Below, piece after piece: positions 44,193 to 53,226 of a stretch of DNA of 64,000 bases (its first letter is position 1; each line of letters opens with the position of its first letter). The DNA comes from JAQVIJ01 sp041287365. Its GTDB lineage: Bacteria; Desulfobacterota; Dissulfuribacteria; Dissulfuribacterales; DYLC01. The stretch is taken from NCBI GenBank assembly GCA_041287365.1, contig JBEULL010000017.1:1-64000 (forward strand), read 5' to 3'. The notes under the pieces were generated by a model. That model was not told the origin of the DNA, did no database searches, and worked only from the letters and a program-made list of their open reading frames with translations. Made by a program: the position numbers and the translations under genes.

Positions 44193-45119
44193 ATGAGAAG
44201 GATGTTTCTGCTTTGTTTGGTCGTCCTGGTGCCCCAATTGGCATTTGCCGGGGCCTGGACCATGAAGGAGGGCGGGATGTATAACCGCTTTGCTTTTAAC
44301 TATTATTACGCCGACAATCTTTTCAGCAGATCGGGGGATAGCAATTCCATGCCCATGAAGGGTAGGTTTTATGATAGGAATATCAATTGGTATGAGGAAT
44401 ACGGGATAAGCGATCGGTTTACGCTCATAAGCTCCGTGTATTATAAGTGGCTGAATGCCAATGACATGTATGTCAAAAGCGAGAGCGAAGGTATAGGTGA
44501 TCTGGATCTGGGGGTAAAATACAAGCTATATGACGGCCCTGTGGTGGTGAGCCTTCAGGGGCTTGTGAAGTATGGTCAGCTCTATGGCATCGAAGACCCG
44601 CAGATCGGCAATCACCAGAACGACTATGAATTGCGCCTGCTTTTCGGCCGTTCCCTGTGGCCGTTTCCTGGATATTGCGGCCTGGAAGTGGCCTATCGGC
44701 TGAGGGATAATGGGCCTTCGGACGAATTTCGTTATCTTTTGGAGGTGGGAGGGAATTTCACTCAAAAGCTCTCCGCCCGCCTGAAGTTGGACGGCATTCA
44801 CGCCATCGGCAATGCCGATAGCCGCAGTTTTCGCGAGCCTGTGCCCACATCCACCAACCTTGATCTGAACAACCTGCTGCTCAAGCCTGTAAACGGTGTT
44901 TCGTCCTCTGCTGGCTCGCAAGGCGTGAGTTTTGCGAATCTTCAGAGCATCTCCAACCCGACTTTGGCTACCGAATATGATCTCATCAAGTTGGATGCGA
45001 CATTGGCATACCAACTTACCCAGAAGATCGGCGTTGAACTGGAGGTTACTCCTGCCATATACGGTGAGAACACCTCCAAGGGTGTGACCAGCACTTTGGC
45101 ATTCACATACACATGGTAG
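44193..45119 (+). CDS. Outer-membrane beta-barrel protein
   Basis: A signal peptide (MRRMFLLCLVVLVPQLAFA) is followed by about 290 residues of alternating amphipathic beta strands that end in FTYTW, the usual C-terminal aromatic signature for outer-membrane insertion. GGAGAG lies 5 nt before ATG 44193; a GTG at 44187 would fall inside it. The protein looks like a transporter-type barrel (XagA-like), function unknown. The next gene begins 11 nt after its stop. Confidence 0.75.
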   Translation: MRRMFLLCLVVLVPQLAFAGAWTMKEGGMYNRFAFNYYYADNLFSRSGDSNSMPMKGRFYDRNINWYEEYGISDRFTLISSVYYKWLNANDMYVKSESEGIGDLDLGVKYKLYDGPVVVSLQGLVKYGQLYGIEDPQIGNHQNDYELRLLFGRSLWPFPGYCGLEVAYRLRDNGPSDEFRYLLEVGGNFTQKLSARLKLDGIHAIGNADSRSFREPVPTSTNLDLNNLLLKPVNGVSSSAGSQGVSFANLQSISNPTLATEYDLIKLDATLAYQLTQKIGVELEVTPAIYGENTSKGVTSTLAFTYTW

Positions 45120-45130
45120 GAGGAGATGAA

Positions 45131-46732
45131 ATGAAGACGAAACTCGTTGCCTTTTTTATGGGAATTTTAGTGGGTTTTGCAACCATCGGCCATTGTTTTG
45201 ATTTCAGTAGCAGCGATAGAAGCGGCATGTACCCATGGGAACACACCCATGTGTATGAGCGCATAGCCGTTGTGAGCATGCCCAAGGCCGCTTTTGATCA
45301 ACAGCTCATGGCCATTCTCATGCAGACGCCATTTGCATCTCAGATGAATGTGCCCATGGAGTTCAGACCCTTTGTGGTAGCGAGCCTTTTGGGGGCTGTG
45401 ATGGCGAATGTCAGCAATGGGGAATGGCAGGCTGTGACCGGAGAGCCCAATCCGGTGATGCAGCCGGTCATGGCCGCTGTTTATGCTGTGTTGCTCAAAG
45501 ATAATGTCATGGCAGGCCGAATCGCCTCGATGTTGAGTGCCATTCCCCTCATGATGCCTGATTCTGCCGGCAGTGCGGTCATAGAGCTCAAAAATCCTGG
45601 CCACGACAGGATATTCCTTGATTATGGCCCTGAGTTTGCCATGGCCCTTCCTTGGAAGGTGGGCTTTTATGTGGAAGGTGACCTCCTGAATGTGGTGATA
45701 CTCAATCCTTCTGCGGTGGCTGAGCTCTTCTATGCAGGGCTTCCATCTGTGTTGCAGGAAAATGTAAGGAATGCCGCCGATGAATTGCGGATATCCGTGG
45801 AAAAGGCAGTGGTTGCTGGGCTCTATGCCCTGTTTCCACAAGAGAATGTGACTATCGCCCCCAAGAGATTGCCGCCGTTTCTGACCTCATATCCACAGGT
45901 GCCCTTTGTGGTGAACATAGCCGACATTCATACTCAGGAGGAGCCAGGTCATGTGCTCATCCGTTCGGCCGATTCCCTTAACGACTCTCTGCTCACCATG
46001 CAGAATCCCATGATGACCATGCCTGTGGCCATGAATCCGGCTAATCCCAATGACATTGCCATGTTTCATCCATTTTTCTTTCAGACCTATGCAGCCTTTG
46101 ACGGCATTGCCTCTTTTCTTACGGCTGCCTACAACAGCCCTCGAAATCCCAGCGCCTGGATTGTACGGCCAGACGGTATGGTGATGGACGATTTCATGTT
46201 TTTGAATGCCAAAACATGGACAGCTGGCCCCCTTTACAATGCAAACGAGCTGGTATTTTATAGACAGCTTCTGACCCCCATGTTTCAGACCACATTTCTG
46301 CGGCCTCGTGGAAACGAGCTTACGGTCTTTGAAAATACAAGGGGCGAAAAGGTCTATGCCGTGGACATCGGAAGCCCCTACTATGGCCAGATACTGTTGC
46401 GCCTTGGTGCGCATCGGGCATCAGGCACACCTTGTAAGCTCATAGCCTATCGGAAAGGCGATGTGGTTCGAATAGCTGTGATGAATACACAGTTCATGTT
46501 TCAGGCGTTTTTTGGTGATGCTGATCCCCGGACAGTAACCAGTTGGGAAGGGGCATTTGATTGGCCAAGTGGCAATGACCTCATGGCTTTGGCGAGTGAA
46601 GCAAATGTGCTCTATTCTGGTTTTGCTGCCGGTGCTGCATACGGTTTGAGTGCCGCTGGGTATGAGGTAGCCTTGTCTCCTGAGGCGCAGAATGCCATGC
46701 AGATGCTGCAAAGAATGATGAATATGGAGTAA
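45131..46732 (+). CDS. Large exported protein with possible DUF302-like repeats
   Basis: An N-terminal signal segment (MKTKLVAFFMGILVGFATIGHC) precedes 510 residues rich in Met, Ala and Pro. Two segments, PWKVGFYVEGDLLNVVILNP (about 172) and CKLIAYRKGDVVRIAVMN (about 438), look like the C-terminal strands of DUF302 domains, each after a PGH or GAH segment, so the protein may hold two distant copies. This is a weak call. AGGAGATGAA lies upstream. It is probably exported together with the barrel protein encoded just before. Confidence 0.55.
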   Translation: MKTKLVAFFMGILVGFATIGHCFDFSSSDRSGMYPWEHTHVYERIAVVSMPKAAFDQQLMAILMQTPFASQMNVPMEFRPFVVASLLGAVMANVSNGEWQAVTGEPNPVMQPVMAAVYAVLLKDNVMAGRIASMLSAIPLMMPDSAGSAVIELKNPGHDRIFLDYGPEFAMALPWKVGFYVEGDLLNVVILNPSAVAELFYAGLPSVLQENVRNAADELRISVEKAVVAGLYALFPQENVTIAPKRLPPFLTSYPQVPFVVNIADIHTQEEPGHVLIRSADSLNDSLLTMQNPMMTMPVAMNPANPNDIAMFHPFFFQTYAAFDGIASFLTAAYNSPRNPSAWIVRPDGMVMDDFMFLNAKTWTAGPLYNANELVFYRQLLTPMFQTTFLRPRGNELTVFENTRGEKVYAVDIGSPYYGQILLRLGAHRASGTPCKLIAYRKGDVVRIAVMNTQFMFQAFFGDADPRTVTSWEGAFDWPSGNDLMALASEANVLYSGFAAGAAYGLSAAGYEVALSPEAQNAMQMLQRMMNME

Positions 46733-46882
46733 TGGAGTCCTTATTTGCAATTAGCCCCTAAAGGGCATAACTGTTTTCTTTTCCACTTTTGCTGTCAGTG
46801 CTGGGATTGATTAGTTGTAGAGATAGAGGGCCTTCGTTAAGATGTTGTAATTTGAATTTGATATAACATCATTTTTTTATCT

Positions 46883-46892
46883 GGAGGCCTCC
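46883..46892 (+). promoter_or_regulatory. Ribosome binding site inside a 10-bp palindrome
   Basis: GGAGGCCTCC is a perfect palindrome that contains the ribosome binding site GGAGG 9 nt before the ATG at 46897. The arms leave no loop, so intramolecular pairing is limited; intermolecular effects or a protein site are possible. Confidence 0.5.
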
Positions 46893-46896
46893 TGAA

Positions 46897-47943
46897 ATGA
46901 AATATGTCCTGCAAACCGGCCAGTCTCGCTGTTATGACCGTAACGGGCTGGAAATACCCTGTGTCGGTAGCGGCCATGATGGTGAATACCGGTTGGGAGC
47001 ATCCTGGCCGGAAGCACGTTTTGTTGTGCATGGTAATGTTGCGCACGATATGCTGACCGGTCTGATCTGGGCCCGTGATGCCAATATCGCTGGTTTTCCC
47101 GTGAGTTGGCCTGATGCATTGGCCCAGATTGCCCTTTTGAATGAAGACGGCTACGCTGGCTTTGATGACTGGAGGCTTCCCAATCGCCGAGAGCTTCGCA
47201 GTCTCATGAGTTATCAGGCCAGAAAGCCGTCACTTCCTGAAGGCCATTCTTTTCAAAATGTTTTTCTCGGTTGGTACTGGACCTCCACCAGTGCTGCCAT
47301 GAACCCGGCCTATGCCTGGTATGTGCATCTGGAAGGTGCACGTATGTTTTATGGCCGCAAGGACCAGGATTATCTGTTCTGGCCGGTGCGGGGCAGGGGT
47401 AATGGGCTGTTGTCTATGACCGGTGCTGACCGTTGTTTTGATGTATCCGGCACGGAGATGGCGTGTGCGGGGAGCGGTCAGGATGGCGAAACACGGGCAG
47501 GTGCTTCTTGGCCGCAGCCCAGATTCATTGCGCATGAAGCTGTTGTTATCGATAGATTGACGGACCTGGTTTGGGCCAGGGTGGCAAATGTGACGGGAGA
47601 GACCGTTACCTGGGAGCAGGCGCTTCAGGCCATTCAGACATTGAACCGTGAGGGATATGGTGGGATTATCCATTGGCGTCTGCCCAATATCAACGAACTG
47701 GAGTCATTAGTGGACTGCCGCTTGCATTCGCCTGCACTCTCTGCCGGTCATCCATTTGAACGGGTGCAAGAGGCCTACTGGTCATCGACCACCAGTTTTT
47801 TCGAAACCGACTGGGCCTGGGTGCTCTACATGCACAAAGGTGCATGTGGCGTGGGTCACAAGCCTGGTAAGACCTTTCATGTGTGGCCGGTAACCTTGCT
47901 CGAACAGTCTGTTTTTGCTGATAAAAATGATCTGCCGAGATAA
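46897..47943 (+). CDS. Tandem DUF1566 (Lcl-type) protein
   Basis: Two homologous halves of about 165 residues each contain TGQSRCYDRNG / TGADRCFDVSG, LTGLIWARDAN / LTDLVWARVAN, GFDDWRLPNRRELRSL / GIIHWRLPNINELESL and WYWTSTS / AYWSSTT, ending in the FWPVRG / VWPVTL strand. This is the DUF1566 domain found in surface and secreted proteins. No signal peptide is seen. Function unknown. Confidence 0.8.
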   Translation: MKYVLQTGQSRCYDRNGLEIPCVGSGHDGEYRLGASWPEARFVVHGNVAHDMLTGLIWARDANIAGFPVSWPDALAQIALLNEDGYAGFDDWRLPNRRELRSLMSYQARKPSLPEGHSFQNVFLGWYWTSTSAAMNPAYAWYVHLEGARMFYGRKDQDYLFWPVRGRGNGLLSMTGADRCFDVSGTEMACAGSGQDGETRAGASWPQPRFIAHEAVVIDRLTDLVWARVANVTGETVTWEQALQAIQTLNREGYGGIIHWRLPNINELESLVDCRLHSPALSAGHPFERVQEAYWSSTTSFFETDWAWVLYMHKGACGVGHKPGKTFHVWPVTLLEQSVFADKNDLPR

Positions 47944-48101
47944 GTGGCAGGTAACATTCATGGCTGATCGTGTGGCATTATTGCAGTTCCTGTCTCATGC
48001 AATGGATGGTAGATGAAGTAGTATTCTATGCACAAAAGACATTTTCTTGAGTGTAAAATTGAAGGGTAGTGTCTGGTTATAAGGCATGGATTGGAATGAA
48101 A

Positions 48102-48135
48102 AAGGGGCCGCGGAGGAAACGGCCCCTTGGTTTTT
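48102..48135. terminator. Terminator between convergent genes
   Basis: AAGGGGCCG (48102-48110) pairs with CGGCCCCTT (48120-48128) and GGTTTTT follows. It separates the plus-strand DUF1566 gene from the minus-strand decaheme gene. Confidence 0.85.
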
Positions 48136-48185
48136 ATGCCGTCATGTTTATGTGCATGTGCGGCAATGATTGAGAGTTTGCAAGA

Positions 48186-49781
48186 TTACATCTTCAGCCC
48201 GCGTTCAGGTCTGGAGAAGTTATGGCACTTGGAACAGTCATATCTCTTCTTGGTTACGTGTTTTTTGTGCACACTGGTATAGTTCATTCTGCTTGGGTCT
48301 TCGTAATCATGGCACTGAGAACACACGGTTCTGGAATCGGCCTTGAGTACATAACCCAGCGATTTGAGGTTCATTTGTGTAGCCGCAGTTGTGTGACAGG
48401 CAGTACACTGCAGGGCATAGCTCTTGGGCGGCACTTCATGTGTAATGAGCTGGTAGGTCTCTGTCTTTACTGCCTGGAATTGATCCGCTGTATTATAGCC
48501 CATGTTGATTAGGCCCTGAAGAGTAGCCGCCTGATAGTCACCTGTGGAGAAATAGACGTTGGTGGCCAGGGCGATCAAGACGCCACGAGTTACGTCAAGG
48601 GGGGCCTCCGCGGTCTTGTACTTGAAGGGATAGAGCTTGCTGTTGGCATCGTTTATGGCACCGATGGGATAAGATGTGGGGTAGTTTCCAGTTGATGGGT
48701 CCTTTGTGGCCACATCATAGAGGCTGTAACCCCAGCTGTATCCATTCCAGAATTTATAGACCGGCTTTACGTTGTTTGCCTTTACGATAGTCGGCTCCCA
48801 TCTATTGAGGGTGGCATTCCACTCTGGTGTCAGCCAGGTTCTGTAGATCTCAGTGGCCTCTGTAGCGGCTGTATCAGAGGCATTCTTTGCAAAGACCGGT
48901 ATATGACAGGTTTGGCATGCCACACGGCTCGCGTGATGGGAGATGTCGGTGGATGAATGGCCGGTTGTCAGGCTGGCCTTGCTGCTATGGCAGTTGGTGC
49001 AGATCACCTTTACATCCAGATCGGTTTCTCTCAAATCCGATCCTCTGCCTGCGATACGGTGGTTCTTGGTAGTATGGCATTGCTGACAGGTGAGATTTTT
49101 GCCGCTAGTGGACATGTGATAATCGAACACTTTATCTGTTGTATTGGCATGAGCCACGGCCAAGTCACCACGTTTGTAATTGTCACCGCCGCCACCTTTG
49201 GCATGACACTGAATACAATTGGCCCTCACAGGCTTATGGACCGTTCGCACGGCCTGATCCATGGTGATGGTCATATTGGCTGTATCTGGCACGAACACAC
49301 CGTTTACCTTCACTCGTTTGTAATCCTTTTGATGGCAGATGAGACAGTCGATGTTTTGCAGATCGGCCTGAGTCGGATTGGTGGTCGAATTTGGTTGCGC
49401 ACCGAGTCCTACATGACAGGCTCCGCATCCATTCCAGTTACCCATTATATTGATGCAGTAGCTGTTCATCGCTGTCTTCAATTTACCCTGCTGGGCTGCG
49501 CCGTTCACCATATAAGGGGCTGCTCCCTGCCACTGATAATGGGCTGATGCATATACTTCCCTGGCCTTGTCGGAATGACATGCCAGACAGGTACCAGGTC
49601 CTTGCCAAGTGAGATTGGCATGAGGGCTGGATGTGGAAGTTGTGCTGGTAGTGGTAGTGGATGAGGTCACGGGTTCTGTTTTTACAATCTTCGCATAATG
49701 TGAATCAGCTTCAGCCATTCCAGAGGCAAGCAACAGGGCGCTTGCAGCCATTCCTGTAATGAACAATTTGTAGCAAGACAT
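48186..49781 (-). CDS. Exported decaheme c-type cytochrome
   Basis: A signal peptide (about 1-25) and a Ser/Thr-rich linker (about residues 39-53) precede ten CxxCH motifs: CLACH, CGACH, CLICH, CIQCH, CQQCH, CTNCH, CQTCH, CTACH, CSQCH and CSKCH. Seven lie in the first 300 residues and three at the C terminus, with a heme-free stretch between that may be catalytic or a binding domain. The 531 residues do not match a family I can name. It is divergent from the sigma54 regulator gene at 50090, which may control it. Probably a periplasmic or surface electron carrier or reductase. Confidence 0.85.
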   Translation of the reverse strand: MSCYKLFITGMAASALLLASGMAEADSHYAKIVKTEPVTSSTTTTSTTSTSSPHANLTWQGPGTCLACHSDKAREVYASAHYQWQGAAPYMVNGAAQQGKLKTAMNSYCINIMGNWNGCGACHVGLGAQPNSTTNPTQADLQNIDCLICHQKDYKRVKVNGVFVPDTANMTITMDQAVRTVHKPVRANCIQCHAKGGGGDNYKRGDLAVAHANTTDKVFDYHMSTSGKNLTCQQCHTTKNHRIAGRGSDLRETDLDVKVICTNCHSSKASLTTGHSSTDISHHASRVACQTCHIPVFAKNASDTAATEATEIYRTWLTPEWNATLNRWEPTIVKANNVKPVYKFWNGYSWGYSLYDVATKDPSTGNYPTSYPIGAINDANSKLYPFKYKTAEAPLDVTRGVLIALATNVYFSTGDYQAATLQGLINMGYNTADQFQAVKTETYQLITHEVPPKSYALQCTACHTTAATQMNLKSLGYVLKADSRTVCSQCHDYEDPSRMNYTSVHKKHVTKKRYDCSKCHNFSRPERGLKM

Positions 49782-50089
49782 AACAATCTCCTTGAAAGTT
49801 AAGATAATTGCATTAAAACTATTTGGGAAAATGGTTGTGATAAATCAATAATGCTTCTTTTTTGGGATAAGCATATTTTTCTCCTCCTTATTGTATGATT
49901 ACTTGAATATGGTGGTTATAGTTTAAGCAACATATATGCCCGTTTCATGGATATGAAATTGAAATTTGTGTCAAAACGATCGTGTTCATAAAATCAACAG
50001 GTTGTATTTGATTTGGATTTTTTGAATAAGGATCGGCAGGTTGAAATAAAAAAGTTGTTAAGAGCAGCGTTAAGAGGAGGTGTTAACCC
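49782..50089. other. Divergent promoter region with four GTTAA repeats
   Basis: The 308 bp between the decaheme gene and the regulator gene are AT-rich. GTTAA occurs four times as direct repeats at 50057, 50069, 50082 and 50092, spaced 10-13 bp and spanning the ribosome binding site and start of the regulator. No -24/-12 (GG/GC) sigma54 promoter was found by eye. Confidence 0.5.
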
Positions 50090-51475
50090 GTGTTAACAAT
50101 GTTCAAAAATCAACAGCTTTTAAAGACATTTTTTTCTGACCTAAACGAGGGTGTTCTTATAGTGGATGCAGAGGGCACCATTTTGTTTTTCAACAAGGCA
50201 GCTGAAAAGATCACTGGTTACTCTTTCGAGGAGGTTTTAGGAAAGGATTGTTCTCTGTTGGATTCTGATACATACATCATACATAACGGTGCTATTCAGA
50301 AACGATGTCCCATATTGATAGGCAGGGATATCATAAGAAAAAATTGTCATATGAAGCGCAAAGATGGCACAAAAATTCATGTATTGAAAAGCGTAACACC
50401 CATAAAGGACTTGAATGACAAGATTATAGGTGGCATAGAATTGATGGTGGATATGACATCTCTAAAAAGATGGCCGCAAAATGATATTTCAGAACAGTCT
50501 GTTCGATTGTCTAATGGCTTCATGGGTATTATAGGCAACAGTCCTATTATGTTGACACTTTATAAGCAGATCAAGATGGCGGCATCATCTGATGCATCGG
50601 TAATCATCTGTGGCGAGACAGGAACGGGTAAGGAGCTGATTGCCAATGCCATTCATGCCCTGAGCAATAGAAGAGATGGGCCGTTTGTTAAGGTTAATTG
50701 TGCCGCTCTGCCTGAGACCTTGATCGAATCGGAGCTGTTCGGCCATGTGAAAGGGGCTTTTACCGGTGCAATCAAGGATAGAAAAGGTAAGTTTGAAGAA
50801 GCACATGAAGGAACTTTATTTCTTGATGAAATAGGTGAAATGTCTAATGCAATGCAAAGTAAATTATTACGAGTATTACAGGAAAAAGAAATAGTCAGAC
50901 TCGGGGATAACAAGGTGCGAAAGGTAGATGTAAGGATTATAACAGCTACCAATAAAAATATATGCGCTATGCTTCAACGCGGTGATTTTAGGGAAGATCT
51001 GTTCTATAGAATAAATATCTTTCCAATACATTCGCCAGCACTCAGAGATCATGCCGAAGACATCCCTCTTTTAGTGGAGTATTTTTTAAGCCATATATGC
51101 AATTTGAATGCCATATCTGTCAAAGATATTACAGATGAAGTAAGACATTTATTATATAACTATAAATGGCCTGGAAATATAAGACAACTGATAAATGTAT
51201 TGGAGTATGCCGTTATAGCTTCCATGGATGCTGAACGAATAGATATATCTCACATGCCGATGCATATTCTTTCCGATAATATGTATGTAAATAATAATGA
51301 CATGTTCAAGATTGTCGATTCCGGTGCAAAGATTGCTGCAAGGCATGAGCTGACCCGTGAGGTCATTTTGGCTGCCTTGCAGGCCAACAGCGGCAGCAGA
51401 ACCGCTGCCAGCCGTACATTGGGTGTAAGCCGCGTCACCCTTTGGAAGAAGATGAGAGAAATGGGTATCGCCTAA
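50090..51475 (+). CDS. Sigma54 activator with PAS domain
   Basis: The N-terminal PAS domain (about 10-130) has cysteines in GKDCSLLDSD, KRCPILIG and RKNCHMKRKDG. The AAA+ domain has GETGTGKE, GAFTGA and GTLFLDEIGE; a Fis HTH ends the protein (SRTAASRTLGVSRVTLWKKM). GTG start at 50090 is chosen because AGGAGG (50075-50080) lies 9 nt upstream; ATG at 50099 is the alternative. It is divergent from the decaheme cytochrome, a likely target. Confidence 0.88.
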   Translation: MLTMFKNQQLLKTFFSDLNEGVLIVDAEGTILFFNKAAEKITGYSFEEVLGKDCSLLDSDTYIIHNGAIQKRCPILIGRDIIRKNCHMKRKDGTKIHVLKSVTPIKDLNDKIIGGIELMVDMTSLKRWPQNDISEQSVRLSNGFMGIIGNSPIMLTLYKQIKMAASSDASVIICGETGTGKELIANAIHALSNRRDGPFVKVNCAALPETLIESELFGHVKGAFTGAIKDRKGKFEEAHEGTLFLDEIGEMSNAMQSKLLRVLQEKEIVRLGDNKVRKVDVRIITATNKNICAMLQRGDFREDLFYRINIFPIHSPALRDHAEDIPLLVEYFLSHICNLNAISVKDITDEVRHLLYNYKWPGNIRQLINVLEYAVIASMDAERIDISHMPMHILSDNMYVNNNDMFKIVDSGAKIAARHELTREVILAALQANSGSRTAASRTLGVSRVTLWKKMREMGIA

Positions 51476-52155
51476 TCAGCCTGTTGAGGACTCATGAGGA
51501 GCAATGAGGTCAGGGCAAGATGATTTGCGACGGTGACATCCGCTTCTTGAAGATGGTGTGGCGCAAGGGTGGTGGTTATGGCCACGCATCGCATGCCGGC
51601 GCTTTTGGCTGCCTTGATTCCTGCCGGTGCATTTTCCACCACAAGGCACTCCTGTGGCTTTATTCCAAGGGCGGCTGCAGCGGCGAGATACGGGTCTGGA
51701 TGGGGTTTGCGTCGAGTTACCCTGTCACCGGTGACTACATGTGAGAGATACATCAAAATTGTGGCAGGCAGCGTGGACATGACCACTTCCAAATGGGAAC
51801 TGGTCACTAGGGCCAGACGAAGCCCGCCTTCATGCAGGTTTTGAAGTAGGTGAGGCACCGTAGTGTATGGAGATACCTGTGCCGCATATCTGGCATGAAA
51901 TATGGACTTCTGCCTTTGAAAGATATGATGAAAGTCTTTTTCGCTCATGGCACAGCCGTGATTACGAAAGATATTCACGGCAGTCTCGGGTTCTATAGCC
52001 CCTTCATGCAGATAAAGCAGTTCCTCACAGACCTCACAGCCGAAATCCATCATGGCCTCTTTCCATGCATGGACATGGTATTTCATGCTGTCCAATATGA
52101 CGCCGTCCATGTCGAACAGTACTGCCTTGATTTCTTTATTGTCTTTTGCGTTCAT
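51472..52155 (-). CDS. HAD-family hydrolase, beta-phosphoglucomutase-like
   Basis: The 227-residue protein has the HAD motifs VLFDMDGVILDS (nucleophile Asp), LVTSS and GDRVTRRKPHPDPYL followed by VVENAPAGIKAAKSAG. The cap domain type is that of phosphoglycolate phosphatase / beta-phosphoglucomutase. ATG 52155 is taken; a TTG at 52200 would add 15 residues. The 3' ends of this gene and the regulator gene overlap by 4 bp. Substrate not known. Confidence 0.82.
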   Translation of the reverse strand: MNAKDNKEIKAVLFDMDGVILDSMKYHVHAWKEAMMDFGCEVCEELLYLHEGAIEPETAVNIFRNHGCAMSEKDFHHIFQRQKSIFHARYAAQVSPYTTVPHLLQNLHEGGLRLALVTSSHLEVVMSTLPATILMYLSHVVTGDRVTRRKPHPDPYLAAAAALGIKPQECLVVENAPAGIKAAKSAGMRCVAITTTLAPHHLQEADVTVANHLALTSLLLMSPQQAD

Positions 52156-52239
52156 GTGGATTTTTTTAGATTTCGGCTGGAAATATGTTATATTTATCAA
52201 TTATAATACAGATTGCTTGTTTCATAAAGAGAATGCCAT

Positions 52240-52773
52240 ATGGGGAATACGGTGCTTAAAGTTATTTATGAACGTAGAAGCGTGAGACACTTTGCATCTC
52301 AGGCCGTTGAGCCGGAGAAAATATATGAGGTTCTGAAGGCAGGTTCTTGGGCGCCTTCAGGTCTCAACAACCAGCCTTGGCGCTTTGCCATAGTGGTAAA
52401 CGAACAGACCAAAGAGGCCATCGCTGAGCTCACACGATATCGGCAGGTAGTGTTGAATGCGGCGGTGTTGCTTCCGGTTTTCATTGATAAAACTGTCATG
52501 TATCACGACACCAAAGACCACCAATCCATCGGTGCATGTCTGCAAAACATGCTGCTTGCTGCACATAGCTTAGGGCTTGGCGCCGTTTGGCTGGGTGAGA
52601 TTCTGAAGAATGCCGATAAAGTCCGCAGCATTCTGAAGTTGCCAGAAGAGCTGGAATTGATGGCAGTGATCGCCGTGGGTTATCCTGCCAAGGGTGGGCA
52701 GACATCCAGCCGCAGACCCCTTGATGAACTGATAGTTTATGATGAAATTCAACATAAGGAGTGTAACCAATGA
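52240..52773 (+). CDS. Nitroreductase-family FMN protein
   Basis: It has ERRSVRHFASQAVEPEKI, the GSWAPSGLNNQPWRF FMN-binding segment, and LGLGAVWLGEI. The 177-residue length suits the small nitroreductase / FMN reductase group. Electron donor and substrate are unknown. Its stop overlaps the next start (ATGA). Confidence 0.88.
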   Translation: MGNTVLKVIYERRSVRHFASQAVEPEKIYEVLKAGSWAPSGLNNQPWRFAIVVNEQTKEAIAELTRYRQVVLNAAVLLPVFIDKTVMYHDTKDHQSIGACLQNMLLAAHSLGLGAVWLGEILKNADKVRSILKLPEELELMAVIAVGYPAKGGQTSSRRPLDELIVYDEIQHKECNQ

Positions 52774-53219
52774 AAAAAACGAGCATCTTTTTGACGCTGA
52801 CCATGTCTGTGTTTTTGCTTTCATCTTGTGCCCAGTTCGGGCCTGGGGCAGGGGCCAATGATGCCAGCCCTGTCTCGAGTCAGGCGGTGCTGGCCATGCC
52901 GGATGTTCCGGCGCCTGTTGAGCTCAAAAAAGACGAGGACAAGAGTATGGTCATTCGCACCAACGACTTCGAGGGCGGTTTTTTGGTCATGAGAGGAAAG
53001 CTGACAGTGAGTTCTCTCATAGATTTCTATACCAACACCATGCCCCAGTATGGTTGGAACCTGAAAGGTGTCATGCATGCCAAACAGAATCTCATAGCCT
53101 TTTCCAAGCCCAATGGTGACTACTGTCTCATCAACATCTCAGAAGCCAATTTCGGTTACGACACAGAGGTGCAGTTCTGGGTGATCACCAACAAGACCGC
53201 CGGAGCAAGCCGTTATTAA
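52770..53219 (+). CDS. Small lipoprotein, unknown function
   Basis: A lipoprotein signal with lipobox LSSC (Cys20) is visible, then a Pro/Ala/Ser stretch and a beta-rich domain (GGFLVMRGKLTVSSLIDFYTNTMPQYGWNL) of the kind seen in small exported proteins with DUF4136-like or similar folds. 149 residues. Overlaps the nitroreductase gene by 4 nt; coaBC starts 7 nt after it. Confidence 0.75.
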   Translation: MKKTSIFLTLTMSVFLLSSCAQFGPGAGANDASPVSSQAVLAMPDVPAPVELKKDEDKSMVIRTNDFEGGFLVMRGKLTVSSLIDFYTNTMPQYGWNLKGVMHAKQNLIAFSKPNGDYCLINISEANFGYDTEVQFWVITNKTAGASRY

Positions 53220-53226
53220 GCCCTTA

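Noticed and set aside
49782..50089. Sigma54 promoter for the decaheme cytochrome
   Set aside because: No GG-N10-GC pair with flanking consensus was found on the minus strand.
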